The position numbers were made by a program, and so were the translations under genes. A DNA stretch of 64,000 nucleotides from the NCBI GenBank assembly GCA_023653785.1, contig JAMKCH010056510.1:1-64000 (forward strand), in the 5' to 3' direction. The notes under the pieces were generated by a model that worked only from the letters and a program-made list of their open reading frames with translations, searched no databases and was not told where the DNA came from. The stretch comes from Ophioderma brevispina. Its lineage: Eukaryota; Echinodermata; Ophiuroidea; Amphilepidida; Ophiodermatidae. This document shows positions 20,875-31,804 of this stretch, in pieces; positions within the stretch are counted from its first letter, which is position 1; every line of letters starts with the position of its first letter.

Positions 20875-22677
20875 GTTGAGATTCTCAGTATTAACATCCG
20901 TCAAAATTCTTGTATTGAAGGTATTACTGTTAAAATAGGCAATTCTGAAAAAAATATCAAAATTGTCAACTAGCCGATGACACCACAATCTTTGTCAAAA
21001 ATATTACGTCGGCAAAAAAGGCAATCCAAATTATCGAAGACTTTGGCAAGGTGGCTGGCACTAGATTAAATAAGAAAAAGACAGAAGTTCTTTGGTTAGG
21101 TAAAAATCCTCCACCTGAGGATTTTCTTGATCACATTCCTTGGTCCAATGGTCCAATTAAGACATTGGGTATTTACTTTGCCAAAAATACAACAATAGCT
21201 AATAAAATGAAATGAAAAATAAAATTAAAAGGATCTTGGACAATTGGAGAAAAAGGAAGATCACTCTTGTTGGTAAGGTTACTGTTTTAAAATCTCTTGC
21301 TTTGTCACAAATTATGTATACTGCGGCTGTTTTACATACACCAAAAGCAGTAATTAAACAAATCAAAAATATTATTATGAATTTCTTCTGGGATAACAAA
21401 AAGCATAAAATTAAAGATGTTTACTTGGCAAACAATTATAATGAGGGTGGTTTAAGATTCATGGACATTGAAATTCAAATCATGTGTCTAAAATTAAGGT
21501 GGATAAGTAGATTTTTTGATGATTCCGATGGTAGCTGGAAACACCTTATGAATTGCAGTTTAATAAGATTGGGGGTCTTCCACTATGTTTACACTATAAT
21601 CTTCAAATAGCCCATTTAAAACATTTAGAAAAAATGTCACCTTTCTATGATGAAATATTTGAAAGTTGGTGTAAACTACAAAGTTGTACGGCACAAAAAT
21701 GTCCAAGCTTACCAAATTGAAATATTAAATCAAGTATTATGGTGCAATAGTTGGATAATGTTAAAAAATAAAACCAATATTGTGTAAAGATTGGATTGAT
21801 TCTAACATACTTATTGCAAGAGATATTTTTACAAAGGATGGTTTTGCTTCTTTGACAGATATACGTAACAAACTTGAACGTAACACGGCTTGTGCAAACT
21901 GCCTGTTTGATTTTGCAAAGGTAAAGAATGGTGTTAAAGGGCGATCGATCAAAAATCGATTTGGGCGAATTTGATCGTAACAAAATTGATTTGCCTGTGC
22001 CCCCAACCAAATATATCAACAATAAGCAGATTCAACTAAAACATATGAAAACTAAAATGTTTTATGAATTGTTGGTTGCAAAGAATAAAAACTCGCTCTA
22101 GGGCAGAAATTTACTGGCAAGACAGAATGAGTATTTTTGAAAACGGGTGGAATTGGAAAAATGTATGGAATTTTAAGCTGAAATGTGTCAATGATGTGAG
22201 ACTTACTAATTTTAACTTTAAACTTCTATACAATATTGTTCCTGTTAAGAAGAACCTTTATAAATGGAATTTGATCGATAATAGTATCTGTCCTGATTGC
22301 AATGTTGAGGAAGATGTGCCTCATGCTTTTATGACCTGTAAAAAAATAATACAATATTGGAAATGGTTACAAACAATCTTACAAAATATAAATGAAAATG
22401 TTATGCTAGAACTAAGTTTACCTTCCATATTGTTAGGTGTAAACTTGAATCAAAAAGCATTTCATTTATTGAATTATATTATTAATTATGCATTATTTGT
22501 CATCTACATATGCATAATTAGATGCAATTTTGAAAATAAGACATATAGATGTCATCAACTTAAATTGTTTCTGATTCAAGAGATTAAAAATAGAGCAAAC
22601 ATTGAATTAAGAAGAAAAGCTAAATCACGATATTTATCATTTGCTGATTTAGATAAATTGTCTATGCTCTTTTAAAT
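20875..22677 (+). pseudogene. L1/Tx1-type ORF2, RT second half and C-terminal zinc knuckle
   Basis: Resumes with VEILSINIRQNS, then after a frame change LADDTTIFVKN, RT motif C with both catalytic aspartates. TRLNKKKTEVLWLG (motif D region) and GPIKTLGIYF follow. Then come a 132-residue block beginning KNKIKRILDNWRKRKITLVG with AVIKQIKNIIMNFFW, typical of the thumb/connection region, and a 203-residue block ending in CPDCNVEEDVPHAFMTC, a C-x2-C-x7-H-x4-C knuckle usual at the end of L1-type ORF2. Stop at 22,675-22,677. Frameshifts near 20,970, 21,210, 21,610-21,780 and 21,975 disable it. The 3' untranslated part runs to about 22,770. Confidence 0.85.
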
Positions 22678-22769
22678 TATCGCTTTATTATTGTCATTTT
22701 TATGTATACTTTAATTTGTAAAATTTGTTGAACGTGTACATGCACTTTGCTAATGTTTTTATCTGGTAA

Positions 22770-23850
22770 TATTCATCATCATCATCATCCTGCGGAGCAG
22801 GCGATTACAAGATTTCTCCATGCACATCTATCTTTGGCAAGTGTGGCTTCTGCTCAGCTTGTATATGCCTTTATCATTACCCCTAGCACACGTGGATGTA
22901 GGCTAAAAAGAGGATGCGTGGGACGTCCAGGTCTCCTTTTGCCATGAGGGGGTATGTAGAGAGGCGTTATTTCTAGCAGGCTCTTCCTCTGCCAGACGAA
23001 GGATGTGTCCAAGGAAAACTCAGCTGGCGATGTCTACAAGGTGGATAAAGAGGCTCAGTGTTAGTCATTCAATATAAAGAGGTGTTGAGACACGGGTCTT
23101 TTCCGTTTTTTTTATGTCCAGCATAATCCTATAGCAAGAGGGTAGCAAAATGCGTTGATTTGGCTTTCCCTGTCTTGTGATAGCAACCCAGATTCCACAG
23201 CATTAGTAGGATGGTCACACGGTTGTGTTGAATAACTGGACTTTTGCAGAGGATGTATAATTGGGAGCTTTTCCCAGAACCGTTCTAGCTTCCAGAAGGC
23301 ACTCCATGCTAATTGCTTTGGTCTTTTTAGGTCGCTTGCAGCAGGATGCCATTTTTGGAGCCAAGCTCTTTGAAATCTGGTACATGGTTGATGGCTTCAC
23401 CATAGACTTGAAGTGTTTGATGAGGATGACAATTGCAGTCATGTACTCTTGTCTTTGAATATGCTTATTATGAGGCCCAAGATTTTCTGCTGCCGCGGCA
23501 GTGTGTGGGCAGCTGTGTCTGTGCCTCGGAAGAGTGGGGATTCAGCAGGGCAATATCATCAGGAAAAATCCAAGGCATTCAATACTTTGGCTGGGTATCG
23601 TATGAGCGGCGAGGTGTGTGTAACAATTCCAGAGTCACAGTCTGATGTGGCCTTCTTCAGTAGAAAGTCTAATAATATGATGAAAATGAATGGAGCTAAA
23701 ACATCACCCTGAAGAACTCTGATAGTGACTTCAAAAGGATCCGAAATGTTTCCGTCAACCATTACTGCACTGCACTCAGTTATTCTAGTTGGCGACAACC
23801 CATCACCATAACTAAAGAGAATTCAGGTCAGGTTTCCTTAGAGGGCCTGC
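22770..23850 (-). pseudogene. minus-strand LINE 3' part with RT motif B
   Basis: On the minus strand an open frame (23,798-23,559) reads VTIRVLQGDVLAPFIFIILLD, an RT motif B of the QGDVLAP type, then KKATSDCDSG and RYPAKVLNALDF, just before where motif C should be. Lower down, HRQLSFPWTHPSSGRG-like and HGKRRPGRPR-like sequences correspond to the C-terminal tail common in this LINE group. A short (GAT)n run at the low-coordinate end (plus-strand CATCATCATCATC near 22,780) looks like its 3' tail. Stops and frameshifts are frequent. Confidence 0.7.
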
Positions 23851-24240
23851 TACTGGTATCCTGGTAACCAGTACTACCTGTCCCAGGGCCGAGTTGTCGG
23901 CGGCTAAACCGGCACCCCCATTGGATTCCTAAGGAAATCTGATGAGGAGGGTAGCTGGTTACCCTGGTAAAATGAAAAAGAAGATCTACCTACAACGGCG
24001 TCAGCTCTGGAAAGCTAAAGGCGGCCATCCAGCACATGCTGCTTTGCATTGTGGGCATGGTTGCCCAAAGGCTAGGCCCACCACCGAAAACTGTGGATTG
24101 ATGTCAGGAAGGGCATCCGGTCAATTATATTTTGCTCCAATAAATCCTCACACAGCAGTATTGCTGAGTGTGAGGTGTATCCAGCCACCCCCGTTAGAGA
24201 GGACAAAACCGGATTTAAAAATTTGGTTTAACTAACTAAC
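23851..24240 (+). mobile_element. RTE-like LINE or SINE 3' end
   Basis: Contains TGTCAGGAAGGGCATCCGG near 24,101, a block I associate with the 3' ends of RTE-type LINEs and the SINEs that borrow them. It ends in a short AACTAACTAACTT run, as expected for a microsatellite-like tail. No coding part is attached. Confidence 0.55.
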
Positions 24241-24439
24241 TTGTTCCGATTTATGTTTATTGTGTTCTCTACTTGATAAGAGAGCCTGGCACTTGCATAT
24301 ATATATGCCCCATCAAGTACCGTGGGAAACAAACTTGCGGTTTTGATGGTAGAAGCAATAATGCATATTGCAAAGCCCTATTCAATACTGTGATAATATT
24401 AATGGTTAACCATTAAAATGGCAGTTTTTTGTTTATATC

Positions 24440-24650
24440 TTGAAAATTAAATGGACTTGAGGGCTCAAATTTCAAGACGACAATGAGGAAAAATACAGCC
24501 TTTCAGCTGATATCAAAATAGATACTACTTCCGGTTAAATCAGGGGGTCCCAAAGACGATCGGAACACGCACCTTTAACATATTACAGCATAAAGTGTAA
24601 TATAGTATTGCACTTTATTCTGTTAAAGTCGGGCTGTCAACCAAACACAG
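24440..24650 (+). repeat. dispersed repeat B, copy 2
   Basis: A diverged copy of 8,285-8,660, sharing GACAATGAGGAAAAAT, CTTTCAGCTGATATCAAAAT, ACTTCCGGTTAAATCAGGGG, AAGACGATCGGAACACG and GTCAACCAAACAC. It has a local inverted pair, CCTTTAACATATTAC and CTTTATTCTGTTAAAG, near its end. Confidence 0.6.
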
Positions 24651-25019
24651 TATAATAAAGTTGTCTAAGCAAGTGGTTAATTTTAACAGTTAAGCAAAAA
24701 TAATAATAATTTTCATATTTCAGTTGAGAAATATAATTTATTATACTAGCTCGAAATGAGAAACAAGTATAGATCAATGAAGTGACAAGCAAATCATATT
24801 TTTATTATCTGGAATATTAGAGTTGCAGTCCATTTTTATTATTTCTTTCCACAATGTTACTTCTTGTTGAAAACATATACCTTTGCAAAATTAACACCAT
24901 TAATTTAGTTACTTTTAATATAAAGCAAAGTTGCTTTTGAAAAAAAGAAATGAAGTGGTTCATTTTAAGACAGTTAAGCAAAAAGTACCAGTAGTCACCC
25001 ACTTATATTATGGATAGAG
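24651..25019. other. AT-rich stretch, nothing recognised
   Basis: No coding pattern or repeat end was seen. Confidence 0.35.
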
Positions 25020-25760
25020 GGGGTAGACATCCATTTGGGAGAGGTAGAAGGCAGTTGGGTCTAAACCACCCCATCAATAGAGAGCCAATGCAACTAGAAC
25101 CCTACAAACCAGCTTTGTAGCCCAATTCTGGATATGTTAGAAATTTACGGATGTCAGCTCTACTACAATTCATTTGCCATTATCAATTGTAGACCGTGCA
25201 AAGGTGCGTGTGACAAGGTGATTAAAGTCATATCAAAAAATCATTGTATCTGTACAACATATGTTGTAAAGCTGGTGTGAAAGACCAAAACAGAGTGATT
25301 TTACTTGAGCAGACATGGACACAATGAAATCAAATACAACACCTGAGTTATGGACGGTTTGAAGGACTGATGGATTTGTCACCATCAAGTAAGAAAACCA
25401 GTGGCATCTTTTTTTCGACGGATAGGAATTGCTACAAAGAACTGAGTTTTGCTGCCATTGAGCGTTAGCACACTCCTTCTCCTCCATACATTGAGAATGC
25501 AACACGAAAGACAGCAGCATCCTTAGGATCATCAAAAGAGCTAGATGTACAGCTGTACAATGTCAGCATATACAGAAAATTCCAAGCCAAAGATCTAACA
25601 ATGCAGTCCAGTTGTAAAACATCACAACCACCTAATATAGGGGCCCACAACGGAACCTTGTGGCAAGCCAAATTTCAGCTCAACAGGATCTGAGAAGGTA
25701 CCTCTGATACACACTCTACTAATACTGTCAGACAGATAAGATCACTACAGCAGCACATTA
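25020..25760 (-). pseudogene. minus-strand LINE RT remnant (CR1/L2-like)
   Basis: On the minus strand GLPQGSVVGP (RT motif B) can be read from about 25,675. After frame changes, a ~100-residue frame (25,535-25,233) holds NPSVLQTVHNSGVVFDF and MSAQVKSLCFGLSHQLYNI, the region after motif D in CR1/L2-like elements (usual form: VRDLGV.FD..L....V..IC....Y.LR.I). Further on, HIQNWATKLVCRV matches the usual QN.AARLV block. Motif C is destroyed. A decayed fragment. Confidence 0.65.
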
Positions 25761-26450
25761 TCACATACCCCAAGTTCAAACTGCAACCTATTGACAAAGA
25801 TGTATTGCTATGTTTAGCTTTTTTGATCACCCAAAAAAAATAGTACTGTATTTTTATGAAAATGTGCACTCATGCACCAATTTGCAGGAGCCACTCTTGC
25901 AAAGGTAAGGGGTATACTTCACAATATAAGGGTGAAATTAAAGGGTTACTTTACAAGAAGGGGACCCATTTATGAATGGCGACAGTGTTTTGCGGTGACA
26001 CATTAGCTTAAGGCTTAATGAAGTTGATGTGAGTTTCCTATCATGCATGTTGGCAGTGATGAGGCAGCCTTCTCATTTTTTTAAAACATTCATTATTTGA
26101 CAAATTCAGACTTTCTACTGCACTTAAACTGTGTCACACTTAAGATTCCTTTAGGTGTGTAGTATTTCACATGAACATATTGATCTGTGTGTTAACTTCT
26201 TGTTTTGCTCATGGTTTTCCTGTGATAGATTTTTGCCAATATTGTATAACTACATTGAAGCTTTGTGATAGACAACCTCCAGCTGATGAAACAAGCTCTG
26301 GTGATACAGTTGCACATGTTGGGGGATTAGAGGCACTATCAGTGATTTGCTTACTCAGAAAATCGAAAAAATAATCAAAAATCAGATTTTTTGCATGTCT
26401 GTAATGAGCATATGTATCCAAACATATCCTACAAGTGATAAGCCAAAAGG
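25761..26450. other. stretch without recognised gene
   Basis: Short open frames only. Nothing on either strand resembles a known family. Confidence 0.35.
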
Positions 26451-26530
26451 AACCTAATAAGGACAAATCTAACCTAATAAGGACAAATCGAACCTAATAA
26501 GGACAAATCGAACCTAATAAGGACAAAATC
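26451..26530 (+). repeat. 20 bp tandem repeat, four units
   Basis: AACCTAATAAGGACAAATCG is repeated four times head to tail with one mismatch in the first unit and slight decay in the last. It is a small minisatellite. Confidence 0.95.
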
Positions 26531-26590
26531 TGATATTTTAGTCATTACTGTCCGTACGGACACTTACTACAACACATAGTATTGCAACAC

Positions 26591-26945
26591 CGTATTGTTC
26601 CTAATAAACGCCCTGGGGCGGTGCATTTTTCAAAAGGGAAAGCGTTTATTACAGTCAAAAATGGAAAGTCAAAAATCCTGCAAAAATCACCTTACACGCA
26701 CTTATTTTCGCTGATTACCAATAATACAAACGAACGAGCAGGGGGACGCTGTTTTCGCACCTCCTAAGGTCTAAGTTCCATACTAATTAAACTATTACAA
26801 CTACGATTATGATATGGATTACGACAGTCCCGGCCATTAAATCATGTGAGTTAGGTAAGCTTAACTAATTTTCTTGAATTGTTTTATCCAAAAATCATAA
26901 GGGGCGTTTATTAGAGCAGGGGCGTTTATTAGGAACAACATGGTA
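26591..26945. mobile_element. ~355 bp MITE with TAATAAACGCCC ends
   Basis: The left end, CGTATTGTTCCTAATAAACG, matches the reverse complement of the right end, CATGTTGTTCCTAATAAACG. The 12-base core TAATAAACGCCC also recurs just inside the right end, and AGCGTTTATTA occurs inside the left end, so each end carries an extra nested copy. No transposase frame. Confidence 0.7.
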
Positions 26946-27783
26946 ATCAAATGGAGAATCATATCTTTGAACACTGCTGTTTTCTTCCTTTTCTGTCAAT
27001 TTTTCAGTTGCAAAAAATAGCTTATGAGAAATCTTCTGACTTATCCTTCACTTTTATTTTAAGCTATTCTTGCAAATTTCAAATATAAATATTTTTACTC
27101 CTTAGCGGAAGGGTGAGAATCACTATATGTCTTTAAGAGAAATATTATGATGACCCCACCAAACTGAAAATTAATGCCTTTCTGAAAGAGATATGGAGCA
27201 AATCTGAGCAAATATCAAAATATTTCTGTTTGTTTATCATTACTAGGCTGTTTAAAGCTATGGAAATAGGCTTAGGACACACCACTTTTGTTTATTTATG
27301 CAAAAGATATGACAGATGCAGCTATTTTTGTGATTTCTTTTGTTTTAAAATTGCATTTTACAAGTCTTTCCAATTTATTTTCTACTTCTCATGATTTTCT
27401 GGGAGCTGCACCCCAAATTTCATGGCCTTATCTATGTCCTGCACAAACTCAATAATTCTTGAGGGCAAGAATTATTGATATGTGTAGCACAAGTGTCAGT
27501 CACAGTGAACATATAGTCAAAAGTGGATAGTTTGGCTTGAAAAAAGAAACTACTCGAATGTTGTGTTTTTTGGCTTGCAGGCTGGTTATATTCAGAGAAT
27601 ATCAAGTGTGGGGTGCCCTTCTTATTATTAACCAATTAGAACAAATATGCAAATGAGGTACTTAATATGCACATTTGGTGATGACAGACGACATACATAA
27701 TACATGTCCACTACTACCCATATAGCAAGTTTCATGGTATTCTGTTTGGAGAAGTGAAGGTTAACATTTTGGTTGAGGAAAAT
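26946..27783. other. AT-rich stretch, nothing recognised
   Basis: No gene or clear repeat boundary was recognised. Confidence 0.35.
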
Positions 27784-27850
27784 GTCCGTCCGTCCGTCCG
27801 TCCGTCCGTCCATCCATCCATCCAACCAATGCATACATCCATCCAGACAG
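27784..27850 (+). repeat. (GTCC)n and (ATCC)n microsatellite
   Basis: GTCC repeated about seven times passes into ATCC repeats and then degenerate CATCCATCC units. Simple tandem repeat. Confidence 0.95.
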
Positions 27851-28219
27851 CACGACAACAGAAATCTAAGTGGCCTGTCCATCCACAGCTGGTAGCCCAC
27901 AAAAAGATTGCGTGGAATAAAATGTTAAACTAATGAATTATTTCAGGGATAATAACATTCTGACACATGGGTATTTGTGGGTGACGAGAAACTAAAAAAT
28001 CACACTCCAATAGCATGATGATGTGAGAAGTGTTTGAAGATTGAAATAGGCATGTGACCCTCCAATATAGAGTGCTATAATACAGGTAAAAATTATCTAA
28101 TGCCAAAGATTGTGCCCAGTGGTGTCTCGATGAATGTCAAAAAGCAGTAAACGTGTCAACCTGAGTTTTCTTACTTCTGAATGAGCCTTGTGTGTGTCAC
28201 TAGATAATCTAAACGTCAT

Positions 28220-28297
28220 TCAAGATGCCATCATAACAGGTCTTGCTTTCTTGGCTGCAAGTTTGTCTCCTCCAGCACTGGCAAACCCTGTACCACC
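28220..28297 (-). CDS. NOSIP: NOSIP, last coding exon
   Basis: Final coding exon, 26 codons including the TGA stop (28,222-28,220). It starts after TTTTCTAG with GGTGGTACAGGG and encodes GGTGFASAGGDKLAAKKARP and then VMMAS. This is the conserved C-terminus of NOSIP (GGTGFA, then K-RPVM near the end). It joins in phase 0 to the exon ending at 30,143 (LQR|GGTGF). No frame damage. NOSIP is a nuclear and cytoplasmic E3 ubiquitin ligase with a split U-box, first described as a nitric-oxide-synthase-interacting protein; this tail follows the second half of the U-box. Confidence 0.93.
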   Translation of the reverse strand, partial: GGTGFASAGGDKLAAKKARPVMMAS

Positions 28298-28468
28298 CTA
28301 GAAAATAATTTAGAGAGATCATCAATAAAAGCGCCACCAAATACATGGATTATGCAACATACATTAACTGTTCTTAACCAATTTCTTTGATATATATATA
28401 TAGACAGATATGATTGTGAGTTGATTGACAAAGTATAAACTAACTGCAAACATATATACTATGTCCAG

Positions 28469-28605
28469 CTCGAAGTATGAAGTAGCAATGCGGGCGTATA
28501 CATTGAACCGACTTTGAGCGCACGCGTAGGTAAAGCACAAGCGCACTGCAACTGAAAGGCGGCACTGGGTGTACGTGCGCGTCGCCACTTCATATTTCAG
28601 ATGAG
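28469..28605. repeat. inverted repeat in NOSIP last intron
   Basis: CGAAGTATGAAGTAGC with GCGGGCGTATAC on the left matches the reverse complement of the right side (GAAATATGAAGTGGCGACGC, then GCACGTACAC). The arms may extend outward through ATAC..TTGTC-like sequence. The loop is CpG-rich (CGCACGCG). Probably a MITE or foldback. Confidence 0.5.
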
Positions 28606-28984
28606 ACAAAGTATAAGTATCAGTTCCACTTTGTGTAAGACCATTATCAGTCAGAGACATACATTCTGATGTAGGTCAAAGTTTAAAAATATGCAAATGC
28701 TTGCATCCACTAACTTTTACATCTCAATACAACTGTGCCTCAGAAGTTCTACACAGTGCATTCACTTCAAAGTTAATCTGGATCCATGTGTACCTGTGTG
28801 ATCCACATCGTGTCCACACAGGCAAAGCATGCAGTGTGTACTATGTAAATAAGAGCTTCCAAAGTAGGTCATGCGGTGTCACTTTTAATCTGTCTGGATC
28901 TCAGAGACACATCAATGTGGAACTGAAAGCCCAACTCCTTTTCTCATGCATCCATTACCTATTAACTCAGAAGTTCTCAACTAC

Positions 28985-29660
28985 ACAATAGGATTCCTAC
29001 TCACGGTGTGACCCAGAGCTTAGGCTACTCCATGCGTACTCTTAGCTCTACTTCAAGGGTAACCCCTTGATGCAGTATTGATGCAATACCTACAACTAAG
29101 TACTTGCAAAGTACACAAGCCACTGGGTGGGTAGCAGCTATGTTTACTTAGCAGTACCCATCCTTTAGTGTACTCTGCAGTTGACTGCTAGGTGACTGAC
29201 AAGTACCCATGTAAGCCACCAGTAGTGGAGTACCTTTGCAGCTACTCCTCGGGAGTACCCTACTGACTGCCTGGTAGGCAGCACTTTGGACCATAGAGGG
29301 CGCCAAACATTCCATTGTTGTTTATGACTTTCTGATCATTTTCAAGCTTAGTAACATCTATATTTGAGTTGAGCATCACCAAAAAAACCTATATAAGACA
29401 TTTTGTGTAAAAAAAATAACATATGTGACCAAAATGTTTAAATAATGGATAACATTACTAAAATAATCACACAGAGCTCACAACTCATTTGCATGAAAGT
29501 ACCCACGCAGGTACTCCCGCATGGGGTGACTACTGGTTAAGCTACTGCGTGTGTACCAACCAAGGTGGATGATTACCCCCACTTTTGCAGCCGGCGATGT
29601 GGTACATATGCGGGTAGTAACTTTGTGGCTACTTAACAGGTACTTCAAAGGTACTCCCAT
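28985..29660. mobile_element. ~0.68 kb element with GTAC-rich arms
   Basis: Both flanks (about 28,985-29,270 and 29,490-29,660) are dense in GTAC-centred words: AGTACCCAT, GGAGTACC, GGTACTCCC, CGTACTC, GTACTTGC. The ~200 bp middle is plain AT-rich sequence. Repeated short words in subterminal regions are usual for some DNA transposons, but I saw no exact terminal repeat or target duplication, so the edges are guesses. Confidence 0.4.
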
Positions 29661-30142
29661 TAAGAAATTGGTTGTGTATACTGGCCCATTGGCCTAAGAG
29701 GACCAAATACATTTTAAAGACACATGCTTGAGGACCAAGTACACACATATATTTTTGGTATGTTTTGGGCTGGACAGTGACCATATAATGTCATCAGTGT
29801 ATTGGGCTGGATTTCACCCGTGGACTGTAAGTTCAGAAACCCTGCTTTAAATTAATATCTTTTCTGTATGTTTTGGGATGGCTGGTGGCCATACATCATC
29901 AGTTGGCTGGCCTGCGAGCCCAGTTGAGATTCTGTCTTAACTGCAATGAAAGCTGAATGCCTACTTGAACAAATCAGTAATAAACAATCAATGCATGCTT
30001 TCACAGTGCACTAAAAGTAAAGTTTGTTTACAACATAACTACTAAAGTGATATCAAGGTACTATTCTGCTTTTTTCACTATTAATCTAGCTATTCTATCT
30101 TCAAATTGGTCAATCCCAGGTCATGTGACATTGAACACTTAC
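29661..30142. other. NOSIP intron sequence
   Basis: Non-coding. ATATTTTTGGTATGTTTTGG near 29,748 and TTTTCTGTATGTTTTGGG near 29,859 form a loose direct repeat (each followed by CTGG-CAGTG/CTGGTGG-CCATA). Nothing else was recognised. Confidence 0.4.
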
Positions 30143-30251
30143 TCTCTGCAAAGGAATGATGTCTTTTTCTTCTAGCTTCTTCTCAGAGAATGGATCCATC
30201 ATGTCCTTACGAATTAGCTTCTCCACACACTCCATTGTCACAACTTTACCA
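30143..30251 (-). CDS. NOSIP: NOSIP, penultimate coding exon (U-box second half)
   Basis: A 109 nt exon. The acceptor is CCTTTTTAG, the donor AGA|GTAAGT. With the last base pair of the previous exon it encodes SGKVVTMECVEKLIRKDMMD, followed by PFSEKKLEEKDIIPLQR. The blocks VVT.ECVEKLIRKDM.DP and DII.LQR are nearly invariant in NOSIP and form the C-terminal half of its split U-box/RING-like fold, which recruits the E2 enzyme. Open and in phase with both neighbours. Confidence 0.95.
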
Positions 30252-30449
30252 CTAAAAAGGGGATAATGGGGGAAACAACTTTAAAAATATTTCTTAGTTC
30301 TCATTTTACTTATACCTCATTAATGAAAGTTTTTTGAGCTCGAATTTCATGAAAATGTTGTCATTAACTAGTGTTATCGCCTTCACCAAAGAAAGTTCTC
30401 TGGTTTTAGCAATTTAGTGATTATGTCTAATTTCCAAAATTATACTTAA

Positions 30450-30989
30450 AGCAATATTAGCACATTTTTTGAAGAGGTGCCCCCAATTTTCAAAATTTGA
30501 TACTTTTTCACAGCTATGTTGGTAATTGTCTAGAAAACTACACCTGCGAACGAGAATGCTAAAAAATGCGTATTTATCATAAAATGAGCTATTTTTGTAA
30601 TAAGAATTGGGATCCTAGATTGAACTTAACGGCAGAGCTGGAAATGCTAAGTTTATGTCCGTCCATGAAATAGTGCCACCTCAAGAAAATGACCTCTAAC
30701 TTGACTTGCCTGAACCAATAAAACAACTAATAGATGAGCGTAGATACGTACATGGCACTATTTCCCGGCTATTTCATATTGGAAGGCCGTTTCCAGCAGC
30801 CGTTGAATTATTATCGGAGATCCCGATATTAATTATTCTAGTTACAAAATTCCTTCGTTTGCGACACATAGACATTGTAGAGGTTAACCATTCACAGGCA
30901 TAATTTACAGTTACCAATGCAACCGTGTAAAAATCTATATTTTTTTGAAAAATTGGGGGCGCTCTTCAAAAAACTGTGCTAATATTGCT
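30450..30989. mobile_element. 540 bp MITE with ~45 bp inverted ends and TTAA duplication
   Basis: The left end AGCAATATTAGCACA followed by TTTTTTGAAGAGGTGCCCCC matches the reverse complement of the right end (AGCAATATTAGCACAG, TTTTTTGAAGAGCGCCCCC) over about 45 bp. TTAA flanks both ends (30,446-30,449 and 30,990-30,993). It lies in a NOSIP intron. There is no transposase frame; the TTAA target suggests a piggyBac-type mobiliser. A solo end of the same family is at 10,206-10,260. Confidence 0.85.
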
Positions 30990-31154
30990 TTAATTTTCTC
31001 AACTGTATCTATGCAAAATTCTTCTAATAAGGTAAGATAATTGGCATGCCAAGTTTGTGCACAGAGTGCCCATCTCTCTTTCCTTGGTTTTGGGCCACAC
31101 TTTTCCATGTAATTTTGCTGTTGGAGGCTTTGCCATTCCTCCTGCACTCATTTA

Positions 31155-31312
31155 TTAATGCTGGTAGCTATTTATACACCTGAGTAGAGACAAGCAAATG
31201 TGGATTAAACATCTTGCTAAGGATACAACACAATGACTTTAGGGATTCAAACCCACGATCTTATGATTATGAGTTGAACACATTACCGCTAATTCACTCT
31301 GCTCCTCACATC
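31155..31312 (-). mobile_element. tRNA-derived SINE with CAT-anticodon-like loop
   Basis: On the minus strand, GCAGAGTGAATTAGCGGTAA (A-box region) is followed by an anticodon-loop-like CTCATAA and a B box, GTGGGTTTGAATCCC. The body then reads AGCAAGATGTTTAATCCACA and CTCTACTCAGGTGTATAAAT, a layout I know from tRNA-derived SINEs of invertebrates. It does not fold as a complete tRNA, so it is not called a tRNA gene. Confidence 0.6.
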
Positions 31313-31596
31313 CAGTAAAATTAGTCACCATCAAAGTCGCGGCAAAAGACATGAATGAATGAAAAACATAATGCAAAAAGTTATCTCTTACAGAGATATC
31401 AAAGCTGAAGACACTATGCTAGCATTAATTGGGAGAATTGTAAGCTATTGTATAGGAGATATTACTCCATACTTCTAGGTGGACAGAGTATAATCACTAT
31501 AAGTTATGTGCATACATTGCTTAGTTTAATAAAATTTAAATTTAACATTCAGCACCCAACCAAAAAATTGGATCATTATTTCTTTAAAGAACCTAC
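31313..31596. other. NOSIP intron sequence
   Basis: AT-rich non-coding sequence between the SINE and the exon at 31,597. Nothing recognised. Confidence 0.5.
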
Positions 31597-31784
31597 CTTG
31601 GCCTAAGCACAGCAACTGGTGTTGAATTTGAAAGAACGTCTCCAGTCACTGCACACTTGTAGCGCACTTCCCTGGCCACTAGTGGGCGCTTGTCATCTTT
31701 GTCCTCTGCTAATGTGAAATTTACCTGGATGAGATCCTTAATTTTGAGTGGCTTGTTGCTCATGGGACAGTACACTGTTTTGCC
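31597..31784 (-). CDS. NOSIP: NOSIP, middle exon (U-box first conserved CPMS block)
   Basis: A 188 nt exon. The acceptor CTCTCAG precedes GGCAAAACAGTG, and the donor is CCAAG|GTAGGT. It encodes GKTVYCPMSNKPLKIKDLIQ, then VNFTLAEDKDDKRPLVAREV and RYKCAVTGDVLSNSTPVAVLRP. The blocks V.CPM(S)-KPL--.DL, RY-CAVT-D.LSN-TP.AVLRP match NOSIP throughout and contain the C-x-M and C-AVT positions of its zinc-free RING/U-box-like domain. Phase 0 at its start and two bases carried into the next exon. Intact. A (GA)n run lies just beyond the acceptor on the high-coordinate side (31,787-31,804) and may form part of the polypyrimidine tract on the gene strand. Confidence 0.96.
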
Positions 31785-31804
31785 CTGAGAGAGAGAGAGA
31801 GAGA

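Noticed and set aside
21645..22022. 125-residue minus-strand open frame
   Set aside because: Antisense to the LINE ORF2, whose plus-strand RT-associated motifs are convincing.
26451..26530. CRISPR-like short direct repeats
   Set aside because: The units are head to tail with no spacers, and the genome is eukaryotic. It is a minisatellite.
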